64,000 bases of DNA from Begonia masoniana (Eukaryota; Streptophyta; Magnoliopsida; Cucurbitales; Begoniaceae), in the NCBI GenBank assembly GCA_022432975.1, contig CM039504.1:1523459-1587458 (forward strand). Reading direction: 5' to 3'. Made by a program: the position numbers and the translations under genes. This document shows positions 47,925 through 59,245 of the stretch, in pieces. The notes beneath the pieces are model-generated. The model worked only from the letters and a program-made list of their open reading frames with translations. It did not search any database and was not told the origin of the DNA. The first letter of the stretch is position 1, and every line of letters starts with the position of its first letter.

Positions 47925-50270
47925 GGATAATTATCGATTTGAATCCCAAAATATAAGGTTAATTTGAAATATCTCCTAAATTAAAAACTCTAACAACTAA
48001 TATATTAAACTATCCAAAATATAACAAATCAAACTTTAACGGAAGCCGATCACTCCTGGTTCTGAATTTACGCCGAAAATAATGGTCGATCACCCATGTT
48101 CTGTCTAGTGCTTACGTGGCACTAGACATATTGGTTCGGAGTCGATGAGAACGGTAGAGACCCCTCGTTCAATGTGCACTGCACGTGATTCGAGAATGAG
48201 AAGTCCTCATCCCAGAACGGTTTCTCGTTCCTTGCACCCCAAATTTATGGGTGCTCGAGAACGGGGGTCCCCTCCCCGGAACGACCTCACGTTCCCTGTC
48301 TTTCCCATTTCAGAGATTTTCGAGAACGGGAGGTCCCCTCTCCAAAACGGCCCCCGTCCTCTGCCTCTCTCATTTCAAGGGTTCTCAAGAACGAAGGGTC
48401 CTCGTTCCAAAACGGCCCCCAGTTTCTTGCCTCCCCATTTTAGAGGCTAGTTGGGCACAGGGGGTGCCAACTCCAGATTGGGGCCCCCTTCTCAAACGTT
48501 CTGTTTAAGAATGAGGGGCTGTTTTGGGGCGGAGACCTCCCATTCTGTGCCATAATTTTGAGAACAAGGGTCATTGCTCCGAAACGGAGGGCCGATCCTC
48601 GACAATGTATAAGAAAATGTCCCTCTATTATCATCCCTCGGCTCGCGAAAACCCTAAAACCTCTACTATACACTATTTTCTCTACTCTCTAACGAATTTT
48701 CTCTATATTAACGACGTCGATAGATTCTGATTCGAGTAGATCGGTTGATTTAGACGAGACAACAACTTGTGATATCAATATGGACTCATATTTTTACTCC
48801 ACTCCCATATATGATGATCTTCAAGCATTTGATCACCTAGAAGGTAATAAAAAAATAGAAGTGCAATCGACCTCAAAAACTCTATACAATGAGCTTTAAA
48901 CATCGATCGACTTGGAGGATGATGAGATGGAAAACATACTGGTAAGATAAAAATTTTTGATGAGATTTTATCTGGGAAAAAAATATATGTAATACCCAGC
49001 TTGTACGGATGTCAGATATATTATATTATATTGATATTTTATTATATAATGTCATTTTTGGTAAATATGTCGAATCAGGTCCGTTTCACGAAAAGAAAGC
49101 GTCATTACGATCCTAACGATTAATAGGAATTTTAAGGAAATTATGGGAATTTTTGGAGATTAAACACTATATTCCGAGTAAATACACCTCCCGTAATGTG
49201 GACGACGTTCTCGTAAAAATAGTAAACGAGATCCAAATTGCGAACGAACAGTTTTGTTAAATCCCAAATAACAAGTCGGACTTATTGGCGAAATATGAAA
49301 ATTTGGAGAGCACGAATCGATGGACGATTAACGAAACGAAGGACGAAGTATGTGCTAAGGACATTTTGGTCTTTTGCCAAAGTAAATTTTATAATAAAAA
49401 CAAAAACCCTTTTGTTTCTTCTCACCACTTAGCACAAATCGATTTTCTCTCTGTTTCTTTCTTTCTCTCTCGCAAACCCTCTCTGCCAGCCGCGGTTCCT
49501 CAACGATCCGAGCTCCAATTCGCGCTCCGATCGTTCTGTTTCCTTCACGTTTCTTCCTCCAATCGACGTTCTAGGTATGTCTCTATAGTTTTAGAACGTT
49601 AGATTTCGAGTTTTGTAACATTTAAACAATTAGGGTTTCGATTAGGGTTTTAATAAAAAATCGAGATTTAGAGCCCGAAATCAATAGGTTTATTGTGATT
49701 AAGTATGTATTAAACGTATTGGACGTTATTGGACGAAGTTAGATCAATTCGTGAAAAAGTTTAAAATCCGAGAATTTTAGGATTTTCAGAAAAATTCGTA
49801 ATTCGAGAATTTAGGTGCCGAGCGTAAATTTCTTGAATAAATGGCTCGATAAAATGGATTAGAACTTTAGAAAGCCCTTTAGTTAAGGTTTTGACAATTT
49901 GGAAGTTTATTAACTTAAGCTTGTTTTAACGTCAATCCTTGCAAATTGCTTAGGTAAACAGTGCTCGTGGACGAGGCTTGGATTGCAGCGTGCATGAGGT
50001 AAGTTCTCGTGATTCTTCTCTGGCCGATTGGCCTACACCGTACGTCGAATGTCGTCTCGAGGAGTTTTGGAGATGCCTTTAGTTAGTTTTGCTCGGTTTG
50101 GGTAGCTAGGTCTTAGGAGTTTATAGTTTATGCTTTTACAGTCTTGATGGTCCATGTTATTGCTTGTTTACTTTATGATAGAGAACTGTCCACGCATCAC
50201 TTGTTTTAAAGAAAAGCATGAAAATGAATTTCCGCACAGAGATTTAAAGAGAACGTAAAGCATAGCATTG

Positions 50271-50318
50271 GCCTTCGGGCATACAGGCCTTCGGGCATAT
50301 AGGCCTTCGGGCATACAG
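50271..50318. repeat. 16-bp tandem repeat x3 in the solo LTR
   Basis: Three consecutive copies of GCCTTCGGGCATACAG, the middle one differing by one base. Confidence 0.9.
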
Positions 50319-51149
50319 TTTACAGGTCACGCGAGGTGGGGCTCAGGCACGACTGTACGTGTTGTAAGCGTGTACCCCCCTCTTCTAACTGGAAAGAGTA
50401 GTCCGCCCGCTGGATGAGCTCTTTCCGGTTAGAAGGTATAGGATCTCGGTGACACCTATAGTGCATTGCATAGTAAGATAAAGAAATAAAGCATGGTTTA
50501 ATGAATTCATAGCACAGCATGCATCGCATTTACAAAGAGCTTACTGGGATGTTATCTCATAGTGTATATTGTATGGTGTAGGTGACATAGACTTCGAGAT
50601 ACCAGGTAAGGACGATGTCCCTCCACCTGAGGCATGATTCAGTTGACAGAGGATGGCTGCGGTGGTGTGCTGGCGCAGTCGAGGCTTAACCGACCCGTGG
50701 GAAGTATGTACAGAGTTTTGAGGGTTTTGGGATATTTTCGGATGTATTGGTTAACTTGTATAGAAATTATAGGATGCTTGGTTCTGATAGACGTTAGGTT
50801 TACTTACTGAAGTTTTTAAGGTTTTTATAAACTGATGGGTAAAACGTTTTGGTTTAAAGCTTTATTAACGTTATAGAAATGTTTTGATTGGTTACGGATA
50901 GGCTCGGTTTTTAGAACTATCCATGCAGTTGGATTTCGCAAAGTCCGCTGCAAATCGGTGAGTATATATTTAGGGTGTAAGTTGATTATGTTATTGAAGA
51001 TAAATGGTGAGATATGTGAGATTTGTTCTCTGGAATCGGAATTCCAGAGAGTTGTGATGAAGCATGTTGCTCTCTGTAAGTTGATAAGTATAATTGATAA
51101 GTATAGAAAGTGTAGAGAGAAAGAAGCAGAAAAGATGAAGTCGCTGGAG

Positions 51150-51310
51150 GTGGGCCGCGATCAGGCGCTGCGCTTGGCAGCGATCGAGCGCTGCAAGCCA
51201 GCGCTTGCCAGCGACCGAGCGCTGCACGTAGCAGCGATCGGGCGCTGTCCTCGATCGCTGATGCAGCGATCGGGCGCTGCCCTCGATCGCTGATGCAGCG
51301 ATCGGGCGCC
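51150..51310. repeat. Short GC-rich repeats built on 'gcagcgatcg-gcgctg'
   Basis: GCAGCGATCGGGCGCTG and close variants recur about six times (e.g. 51231, 51261, 51294). They create multiple CGATCG/GCGATCGC-type palindromes. A matching cluster of GGCGATCGATCGCC phrases lies in the inverted relative at 52420-52600, consistent with its being the homologous LTR segment. Confidence 0.75.
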
Positions 51311-52059
51311 GCCTCCTGTCTTCGGCAGAATTCCGATTTTGCCCTCCCCTTTCTTTATTTGCTTTAAATCAATTGTTTAAACGTTTTAATAAATTAGTTT
51401 ATAGTTGTTTTAAATGGTTTTAACTTAGATTTCAATTCCGATTTCGATTCTGGTTTCGATTTCGGTTTAGATTCTGCCTAGAGTTTAATTAAAAAAAAAA
51501 AAATAGTACGGGAAATACGGGTACAGTTTTAGGGTCGTGACAATATAGTTCTTTAAAGACAATTGGAGAAGAAATAATAGAATATGCTTTAAATAATAGT
51601 TATAAGATCAAATTCATTAAAAGTGAATCTCAGCAACTGACGACAATGTGTGAAAACAAATGATGATTGACGACTACATGGTTCGAAGATGCAAAATGAA
51701 CTTACATTTCAAATAAAAAGTTTCAATGATTCTCACATCTGTTCAAGGAAAATGGGTGGCAAATCATTATTTAGATAGGTTCAAAAGTCAACCTATGTGG
51801 AAAATTTCTTCCATTATCGAGACAGTGAGGAAAATTTTGAATGTTAACATTACATCAAGTTTTGACAGAAGAGCAAGAAGCGAAGCTCAAAAACTTAATG
51901 AAGTGAATGAGGACAAACAATACAAGTTATTGTGATCGTATGAAGAATAAATACGTAGATCAAATTCAAGTAACCCATTGGGCCTACAGACTCATTTGGT
52001 GGGCTCTGCCGATAATGAGTAATATATATTCGAAAGAATGTATATGTAAATAGCTGCTT

Positions 52060-52205
52060 GTAAGTAGAGGTGTACGTGGTCCGGTCCGATCCGATCTGGT
52101 TTTGAGAAAAATTAGGACCAGACCAATAACATTTGGTTTTCAATTTTTAGGACAAGTACCATCAAAATTTTTTTAAGGACCAGACCAGAACTGGACAATA
52201 ATTTC
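52060..52205. mobile_element. hAT-like terminal fragment
   Basis: AGAGGTGTACGTGGTCCGGT followed by CCGATCCGATCTGG and two 'aggaccagacca' phrases. GGTCCGGTCCG-rich subterminal sequence is characteristic of plant hAT elements. Only one end is seen, because the inverted LTR begins immediately after it at 52206. Confidence 0.45.
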
Positions 52206-53237
52206 TGTAGCGGCCCTAATACTGTACCCGATTTTCCCTTATTATTTTGTTTTATACTTAAAACTTTAAATCTATCGTTTGAGCGAAATTTAAAGCGGAA
52301 AACAGAACTTGTAAAACGTTCGAATCTATTTTGAACACCATTTAATAAAACCTTAAAACAATTAAAATAAAACAATCGGCAGAGGACAGGGGGCAGAAAC
52401 GGGCAATCGCCCCAAAAATGAAGGGGCGATCGCTGGTTTTGCCAGCGATCGCCACACCAGGAGATCATAGATTGCGACGACCAATCGAGGGGCGATCGAT
52501 CGCCCGTCTCCGGCGATCGATCGCCACACGCTCTGGAAATTTTTCCAGAGCGTGCGACCCTTGGGCGATCGATCCCCACCCATGGGTGATCGATCGCCAT
52601 CTCCTTTGGCCACCTCTTTTCCTTCTTCCATTCTTTCTTCTCCTGCATAACACTTAACTTTTATAACATTTCCCAACTACATAATCCTAACTCTACATAC
52701 ACCTCAATTAATCGTTTTAACATCAAGTCTCTCGTTACTCCCACGTCCTCCATAATTTCACTCAAAACCGACTCAAAACGCATTTAACACGAAATACCTT
52801 TTTACGAAAGCAAATTGCGTGGATAGCTCCAAAACTCGAGCATAACCACGCATAACCTAAAACGTCTCCAAACATTTCTATAAAATCAAAATAAGACTTT
52901 AACAAAACGTTTTATAAAACGGTTATCAAAACGTTCAACACATCAGTACATTTATCTATCAATTAACCAGAACCAAACATCCTAATATGTTTTCTATACA
53001 ATTTTATCCAACTAATCCATCATTAACCCAAAACACCCCAATATCCTCAAAATACATACGTACATCCCCACGGGTCAGGTTAAGTATCGACTGCGCCAAC
53101 ACACCACCATGAGCCATCCACCGCCAACTGCATCACTCCACGGGTGGAGGGACCTCATCCTCACCTATATCACGATCACCTACACCATACAGACACACTA
53201 TGAGCTAAAGGCTCAGTAAGTTTCGTAAATGCAGATG

Positions 53238-54116
53238 TGTGATAACCCGAATGTGAACGTATGTGTACGACTGCGGGGCAAACCTCAGGTTGCGGGGGAA
53301 ACCTCGGGACCTAAGCCGAGTGTAGGCGAATCCCGGACTCGAGTATAGGCGAATCCCGGGTCATAAAGAGGGGGTTGTCACAATCCCACATCGCTTGCGG
53401 AAGTACATGGAAATGAAATATATGTAAGAGATCCCTCCCAAGATAGTAAGACGCGTTTTGGAGCACAATTGGCAACGGATCCCATAAGAACTCCGAAGTT
53501 AAAAGTGCTTCGGCGAGAGCAATTCCAGGTTGGGTGACCTTCCGGGAAGTTCTCTCCAAACAAAGCCGTGAGGGGAGGATATTGGACTACGGCCCAATCC
53601 CCAGAGCGGACAATATCTTGCTGGGATATGGGGTCGTTACAAATGGTATCAGAGACTGTACCTAACCGGAAATGTGGCCAACGAGGACGTTGGGCCCCCG
53701 AGGAGGGGTGATTGTGATAACCCGAATGTGAACGTACCTGTACGACTGCGGGGCAAACCTCGGGTTGCGGGGCAAACCTCGGGACCTAAGCCGAGTGTAG
53801 GCGAATTCCGGACTCGAGTATAGGCGAATCCCGGGTCGTAAAGAGGGGGTTGTCACAATCCCATATCGCTTGGGGAAGTACATGGAAATGAAACATATGT
53901 AAGAGATCACTCCCAAGATAGTAAGACGCGTTTTGGAGCACAATTGACAACGGATCCCATTAGAACTCCGAAGTTAAAAGTTCTTCAGTGAGAGTAATTC
54001 CAGGTTGGGTGACCTTTTGGGAAGTTCTCGCCAAACAAAGCCGTGAGGGGAGGATATTGGGCTACAACCCAATCCCCAGAGCGGACAATATCTTGCTGGG
54101 AAACGGGGTCGTTATA
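53238..54116 (+). mobile_element. Complete Cassandra TRIM retrotransposon (5S rRNA-derived LTRs)
   Basis: Two 404-bp LTRs, 53238-53641 and 53713-54116, both beginning TGTGATAACCCGAATGTG and ending GGGGTCGTTACA / GGGGTCGTTATA, enclose 71 bp. The interior begins two bases after LTR1 with the primer-binding site TGGTATCAGAG (53644-53654, complementary to initiator Met tRNA). It ends in a purine-rich GAGGAGGGGTGAT just before LTR2. AGATG flanks both sides (53233-53237 and 54117-54121). Each LTR contains a 5S rRNA-like block (e.g. 53474-53553: CAACGGATCCCATAAGAACT, CCGAAGTTAAAAGTGCTT, GGTTGGGTGACCT). The element has no coding capacity and depends on another element's proteins, as the family does. 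Confidence 0.95.
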
Positions 54117-54187
54117 AGATGCATACTATGCATATGAGTTTCGGGAATCATTCAGGCATGTTCTTTTTCATTACGTCACATACAGAT

Positions 54188-54460
54188 TGTCACCGAGGTC
54201 TGAACCACCTCACCGTGACTAGATTACGTAGATTTGTTGGTTCATTTTACTTTTTAATTAGGTCGCAGACAGAATGTCACCGAGGTCTAAACCACCTCGC
54301 CGTGACCAGATAACAGATTACGTAGATTCATTTCGTTCGTTGGTTCATTTTACTTTTTAATTAGGTCGCAGACAGAATGTCACCGAGGGCTAAACCACCT
54401 CGCTGTGACCAGATAACAGATTACGTAGATTCATTTCGTTCTCTTAAACATATGCAGAAA
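54188..54460. repeat. Tandem repeat of ~87-103-bp units in the inverted LTR
   Basis: TGTCACCGAGG begins copies at 54188, 54275 and 54378. Units share CGTGAC(C/T)AGATtac, GATTACGTAGATT, GGTTCATTTTACTTTTTAAT and TAGGTCGCAGACAGA. The first unit is shorter and lacks 'cagataacagattacgtag'. Confidence 0.85.
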
Positions 54461-55651
54461 TTCGTTTTCATGCTATTTTTAAAAGACGTGATGCATGAGC
54501 AGTAAAATGCATAAAGTAAACATAAACAACGTGAATACCATCAAAACATCATACAAGCATAACCTATAAATAGCTAAGCCTAAACTACTCATCCAAAGCA
54601 TATAAACACACATTGCACCAAATATCCTCAACGACCGAAATCGACGTATGGTGTAGGCCAATCGGTGAGAGTAAGTCACGAAAACTTACCTGTCGTCCGT
54701 AGCACACCGAGCTCCTCGTCTCGAGCTTGATCACCTAAATCAATTCATAGTGTTTTTTGTTAAAACCGAGATTAAACATAAAATTCCGGAAATTTACGAA
54801 ACTCCTAACTAAAGAAAATTTCCTAAAACTTTAATTAACTTCACTCGGGCATTTCATCGAGCAATTTACGCTCGCCAATTACAAACCTCCATTAATGGAG
54901 GTTTCTAGAGCTCCAAAACTGATTTTTCAATTAAACGCTTAATACACCCAACCAATCCATCCAATAATGCTCAATAATCATCAATAAATGGATAAATAAC
55001 CTATTTTAACAAAACCCGGCTATTTCTACGAAATCCCTACGAAACCCTAAACGTTTAAATCTCTAAAAGTCGAGAACTAAAGCCGGAAAACGCTAGAGAC
55101 TTACCTAGAATTGCGAGGGGAAGAGAAAACGTGAAGAACGTTTGATGATCGGAGAGAAATCGGTGGAGAAACGGAGGAGAACCGCCGTTGGAAGCTTGGT
55201 CGCCAGAGAGAGGGGAAACAAATTCCTCTCCGGAATTTGCCAAGTGAGGGAGAAGAAGGGCTTTGCCCCTTTTTAATTAATTAAATTGTAAAAAGACAAG
55301 TTTGCTCCTCCATTGAACTTTTCGTTTATCCTGTTATTCGTCTATCGATTCGGTTTCTCTAAAAATTTTTTATTTCATCAATAATTCCAACTTATTCCTA
55401 GGGCTCTGATAAAATTTTCCGTTTGTCAAACGGATTTATTTTGCTATTTCTACGAATTAAATCTCTACAATGGCAAAAATGAAAACTTTACCGTTTCACC
55501 TTCGATTTGGATTTCAAAAATTCTCAACTTTCCCTTAAAATTCCTATAAATCATAAGGGTTCCATTAAAGGTCTCGATTCGCAAAACGAACATATTTCAA
55601 TTATTTACGAAATTACCTCTTATAGCGGAAACCGAACACTTGGGCGTTATA

Positions 55652-55938
55652 CTGTCAATTTGGATTTCTGAAATTTTCTTATTCTTCTAAAAATCCTCAT
55701 TAATTACTAGGGCTCTAACGAAACTTCCCGCTCTAACGTAATTTGGACTATTTAGGGCTCTAATTTGGGAGATTTTTTTTATGCTATTTGAAGGAAACGA
55801 TTTGAGATGGAGAAATCAACACGGTGGGGGCTTGAAATGATCGAATTTTAGGTTGGAATCATAAGGAGCCGAGAGAAAATTAATTTTTTCGAAAGAGGGG
55901 GGCAAATCGGGGGAGCAGTTTTTTTATATATATTGTCA
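55652..55938. other. Interval between inverted LTR and MULE right arm
   Basis: AT-rich remnant, likely MULE interior. It contains phrases similar to 55350-55650 ('agggctctaacgaaac'). No gene. Confidence 0.35.
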
Positions 55939-56489
55939 GGGATTGTGATCTGTTGCACGGCAACGATCCCCGTTCTCAAAATTAAGGTTGAGAAAGAGTG
56001 GTCACCGCCACAGATCATGTCTATTTCTCAAGCGTAATGTTTAAGAACATTAGGTTATTTTGCGACGGGGTCCCGTTCTTAAAATTAAAACACAAAACAA
56101 GAAGTCATAGTCTCGAAACGACCCTCCATTCTTAAACATAACGCTTGAGAATGAGGCACTGATCTGGGGCAGAAACCTCTCGTTCACAACCATCCTCTAA
56201 AAATGGGGAGATAGGAAACAAGAAGTTGTTCCAAGGCAGCAGGGAACATGGAACCATTCTCTGTTCTCAAGCACCTCTAAAATTGAAGTGCAAGGAACAG
56301 GGGCCCATTTTGTGACCGGTTACCTTAACTCTCAAATCACATGTGATCCACGTTGAACGAGAGGGCTCCACCACCTTCATCGGCCCAACATGTCCAGTGT
56401 AACATAAGCAATGACCAAAACAGGGTGTCAGCGTAAATTCAAAACGGTGGTTATCGACCTTTTGCTGGGAAAAATTGGTTACATTTTGG

Positions 56490-57433
56490 ATATGTGTTGG
56501 CAGAATCGACCCGGGACCGGAACATGCCGATCGATTTGGTCCGATTTTGGTCCGTTCTCAATGTTCCACGTTCCGGGATCGGTTCTAAATCAGGATTTCT
56601 TGCAGGATACGGCCAGGATAAAAAAAAACCAGAAAAACCGTGGAAAACCGACTTTAAGTAGAGGAAAACCGACTTGACCGTGGAAAACCCAAAACCAGTC
56701 GGCCGGTTTGCCCTTATGCGGCATATGAATCTCAGTCCAAACTAATCGTGAACTTTACGGGAAAATGAAAAGAGATCCAAAGGCTCGCAGAAAAACGAAG
56801 GGAGGAGGACGTTTACAAGTCTGGATCAGAAAGAGCACATCATTACCTAGTATGGAAAACAGAGGTGCGAGAAATTTCTCATTGCCAATTGATGGGGACT
56901 TCAATGAAAAGCCTGTGCTTGATTGGGAAAGGTGCCGGAGAAGGATTGGCATGACTCTGAAGAAGAAGAAGAACAACAAAGCTCTTAAGCCCCACTCCCC
57001 AAAAATATATCTCTCTTGGCCTCTTGCTTTTTTGCTGGTGCTGCGAACAGAAGAAGTCGATCTGGGAAAAAAGCAAACAGTGAGATATGTGGTGGGTTTT
57101 GGGGTTTGTAGCTGAAGAGAGAGAGCTCATCACTGATCCCTGGTTTTGGGGTTTATAGCAGAAGCGGGAGAGAGAGTTGCAAATGAATAATGGAGAAGAT
57201 GGCAGGTAGATGTTGTCAGCTAGCTGGGCTGGGATTAGAGAGCGGAGAAAGTGAAGAGTCATCTCAAACTCAAAATCAGAAGGATCTGTTGGACAATGAC
57301 TCAAAAGCAGGCATCATTCTCTGGATTTTCGGGAGTAACGGGTACCGATATCGGTTCTTTTTTAGGCTGAAATTAAAATCTCTGAGTGGCCGGTTCTGGC
57401 TCAAAACCGGATAGGCCCGGACCACGTACGTTC
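56490..57433. mobile_element. Putative non-autonomous hAT-like insertion in the MULE right TIR
   Basis: MULE-arm similarity stops at about 56490 and seems to resume near 57433. The intervening ~0.94 kb is bordered by CCGG/GGTCC-rich sequence (ACCCGGGACCGGAACATGCC on the left, GGCCGGTTCTGGCTCAAAAC on the right), typical of hAT subterminal repeats. It contains ORFs of 116 (+) and 141 (-) codons without recognised domains, and an internal direct repeat 'ggttttggggtttatagc/gtttgtagc' at 57094 and 57142. Terminal repeats and an 8-bp duplication were not established. Confidence 0.4.
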
Positions 57434-57995
57434 TTTTTTAGATAGTTTAAGATTTTAGTTTGTTTAATTTTTAGTTTAAGAATATTAAGTATTTATATAC
57501 ATAATTTATGAACTAGTGTGATATAAATTATATATTTTACAAGTAGTTTTCACTGACATAATATATTTTTTCTAATTATATTTTCAAAATATTGTTAGAG
57601 TACAATAAAACCTGAATTTTAATTGAGTCGGGTCGGACCTGTATAACAATATTAGAGTTTTATGTTTTCTCTATATACGAATAATTGTGTAACAAAATTC
57701 AGTTGTACATTAATTTTCGATACATTGAATTTCTCCTCTCCTTGAGAGAATTTTGTACGTAAATTTTGGTATTTCTGTTTTTCAGATTATCACCGTTCAA
57801 TTTTCAAGGAATGCACTAACAGACATTTAAAGTAGTGAAAGATGACTCTTTCTGGTGTAAAGCGGCAGTAAAATTGAAATTCCAAATCTTAGTAAAGGTG
57901 ACAAAATTCAAATGCTTCGTTCGGCGACAAACAAGCTTATTCGATGCAGCTCAAAATCGGAACATCCAATGAAATCCACACAGTTCTTAAAGGCC
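57434..57995. other. Intergenic region, AT-rich
   Basis: Possible last part of the MULE TIR, then the peroxidase 3' flank. No gene. Confidence 0.4.

Positions 57996-59245
<1,250 letters not shown>

Larger units (their letters stand above)
48988..51542 (+). mobile_element. 2,555-bp solo LTR with 5-bp target duplication
   Basis: Starts TGTAATACCCAGC at 48988 and ends AGGGTCGTGACA at 51542. It is flanked by ATATA at 48983-48987 and 51543-51547. It is oriented plus, has TG...CA ends, and no gag-pol coding inside. A 16-bp unit GCCTTCGGGCATACAG is repeated three times at 50271-50318. GCAGCGATCGGGCGCTG-type short repeats occupy 51170-51310. A second, inverted relative occupies 52206-55651. The long LTR suggests a Ty3/gypsy-type parent (inference). 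Confidence 0.85.
48780..51935 (+). pseudogene. MuDR-family transposase remnant split by a solo LTR
   Basis: The left piece (48780-48987) opens MDSYFYSTPIYDDLQAFDHL and soon hits a stop. After the 2,555-bp solo LTR, the right piece (51548-51935) reads LKTIGEEIIEYALNNSYKIK, FIKSESQQLTTMCENK, then after frame breaks NELTFQIKSFNDSHIC, GKWVANHYLDRFKSQPMWKI, SSIIETVRKILNVNI and RRARSEAQKLNE. This is the order of the N-terminal MuDR DNA-binding/zinc region of plant MULE transposases. The catalytic DDE region and SWIM finger are missing, apparently lost or displaced by the downstream insertions. Confidence 0.85.
52206..55651 (-). mobile_element. Inverted relative of the 2.5-kb LTR, with a Cassandra element nested in it
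   Basis: The left end TGTAGCGGCCCTAATACTGT is the diverged complement of the plus-strand LTR's 3' end (...ACAGTTTTAGGGTCGTGACA). The right end GAACACTTGGGCGTTATA is the diverged complement of its 5' end (TGTAATACCCAGC...). Internal homology includes the complement of 'ggtgtaggtgacatag' near 53170, directly before the Cassandra insertion. Flanking pentamers (ATTTC / CTGTC) match only partly, so the insertion looks older or the ends are approximate. Excluding Cassandra, its length is ~2.56 kb, equal to the other copy. Confidence 0.72.
47925..57433. mobile_element. MuDR-bearing MULE with ~0.6-kb TIRs, disrupted by nested insertions
   Basis: The left arm begins at about 47925 (GGATAATTATCG) and runs to ~48610. 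The right arm, ~55939-56490, is its inverse complement with indels. For example GAATTTACGC in the left arm pairs with GCGTAAATTC in the right, and GTTCCTTGCACCCC pairs with the complement near 56290. The outer 60 bp resemble the 43.7-kb MULE end, so both belong to one family. Between the arms lies a MuDR transposase remnant. The right outer end is broken at ~56490, where a ~0.94-kb hAT-like insertion begins. Possible continuing TIR sequence follows 57433. No 9-bp target duplication could be confirmed. Confidence 0.72.

Noticed and set aside
50271..50318. 16-bp x3 repeat as a CRISPR-like array
   Set aside because: Direct head-to-tail tandem with no spacers, in a plant LTR.
53471..54028. Two 5S rRNA-like stretches (and one at ~45.33 kb) as genuine 5S rRNA genes
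   Set aside because: They lie inside Cassandra LTRs, lack the 5S 5' and 3' ends and carry many substitutions. They are LTR components, not rRNA genes.
52206..55651. The plus and minus 2.5-kb LTRs as the two LTRs of one retrotransposon
   Set aside because: They are in opposite orientation and the plus copy has its own ATATA target duplication, so they are independent insertions.
56765..57304. 116-aa (+) and 141-aa (-) ORFs near 57 kb as genes
   Set aside because: Overlapping on opposite strands, no domain, and located in a probable transposon insertion.
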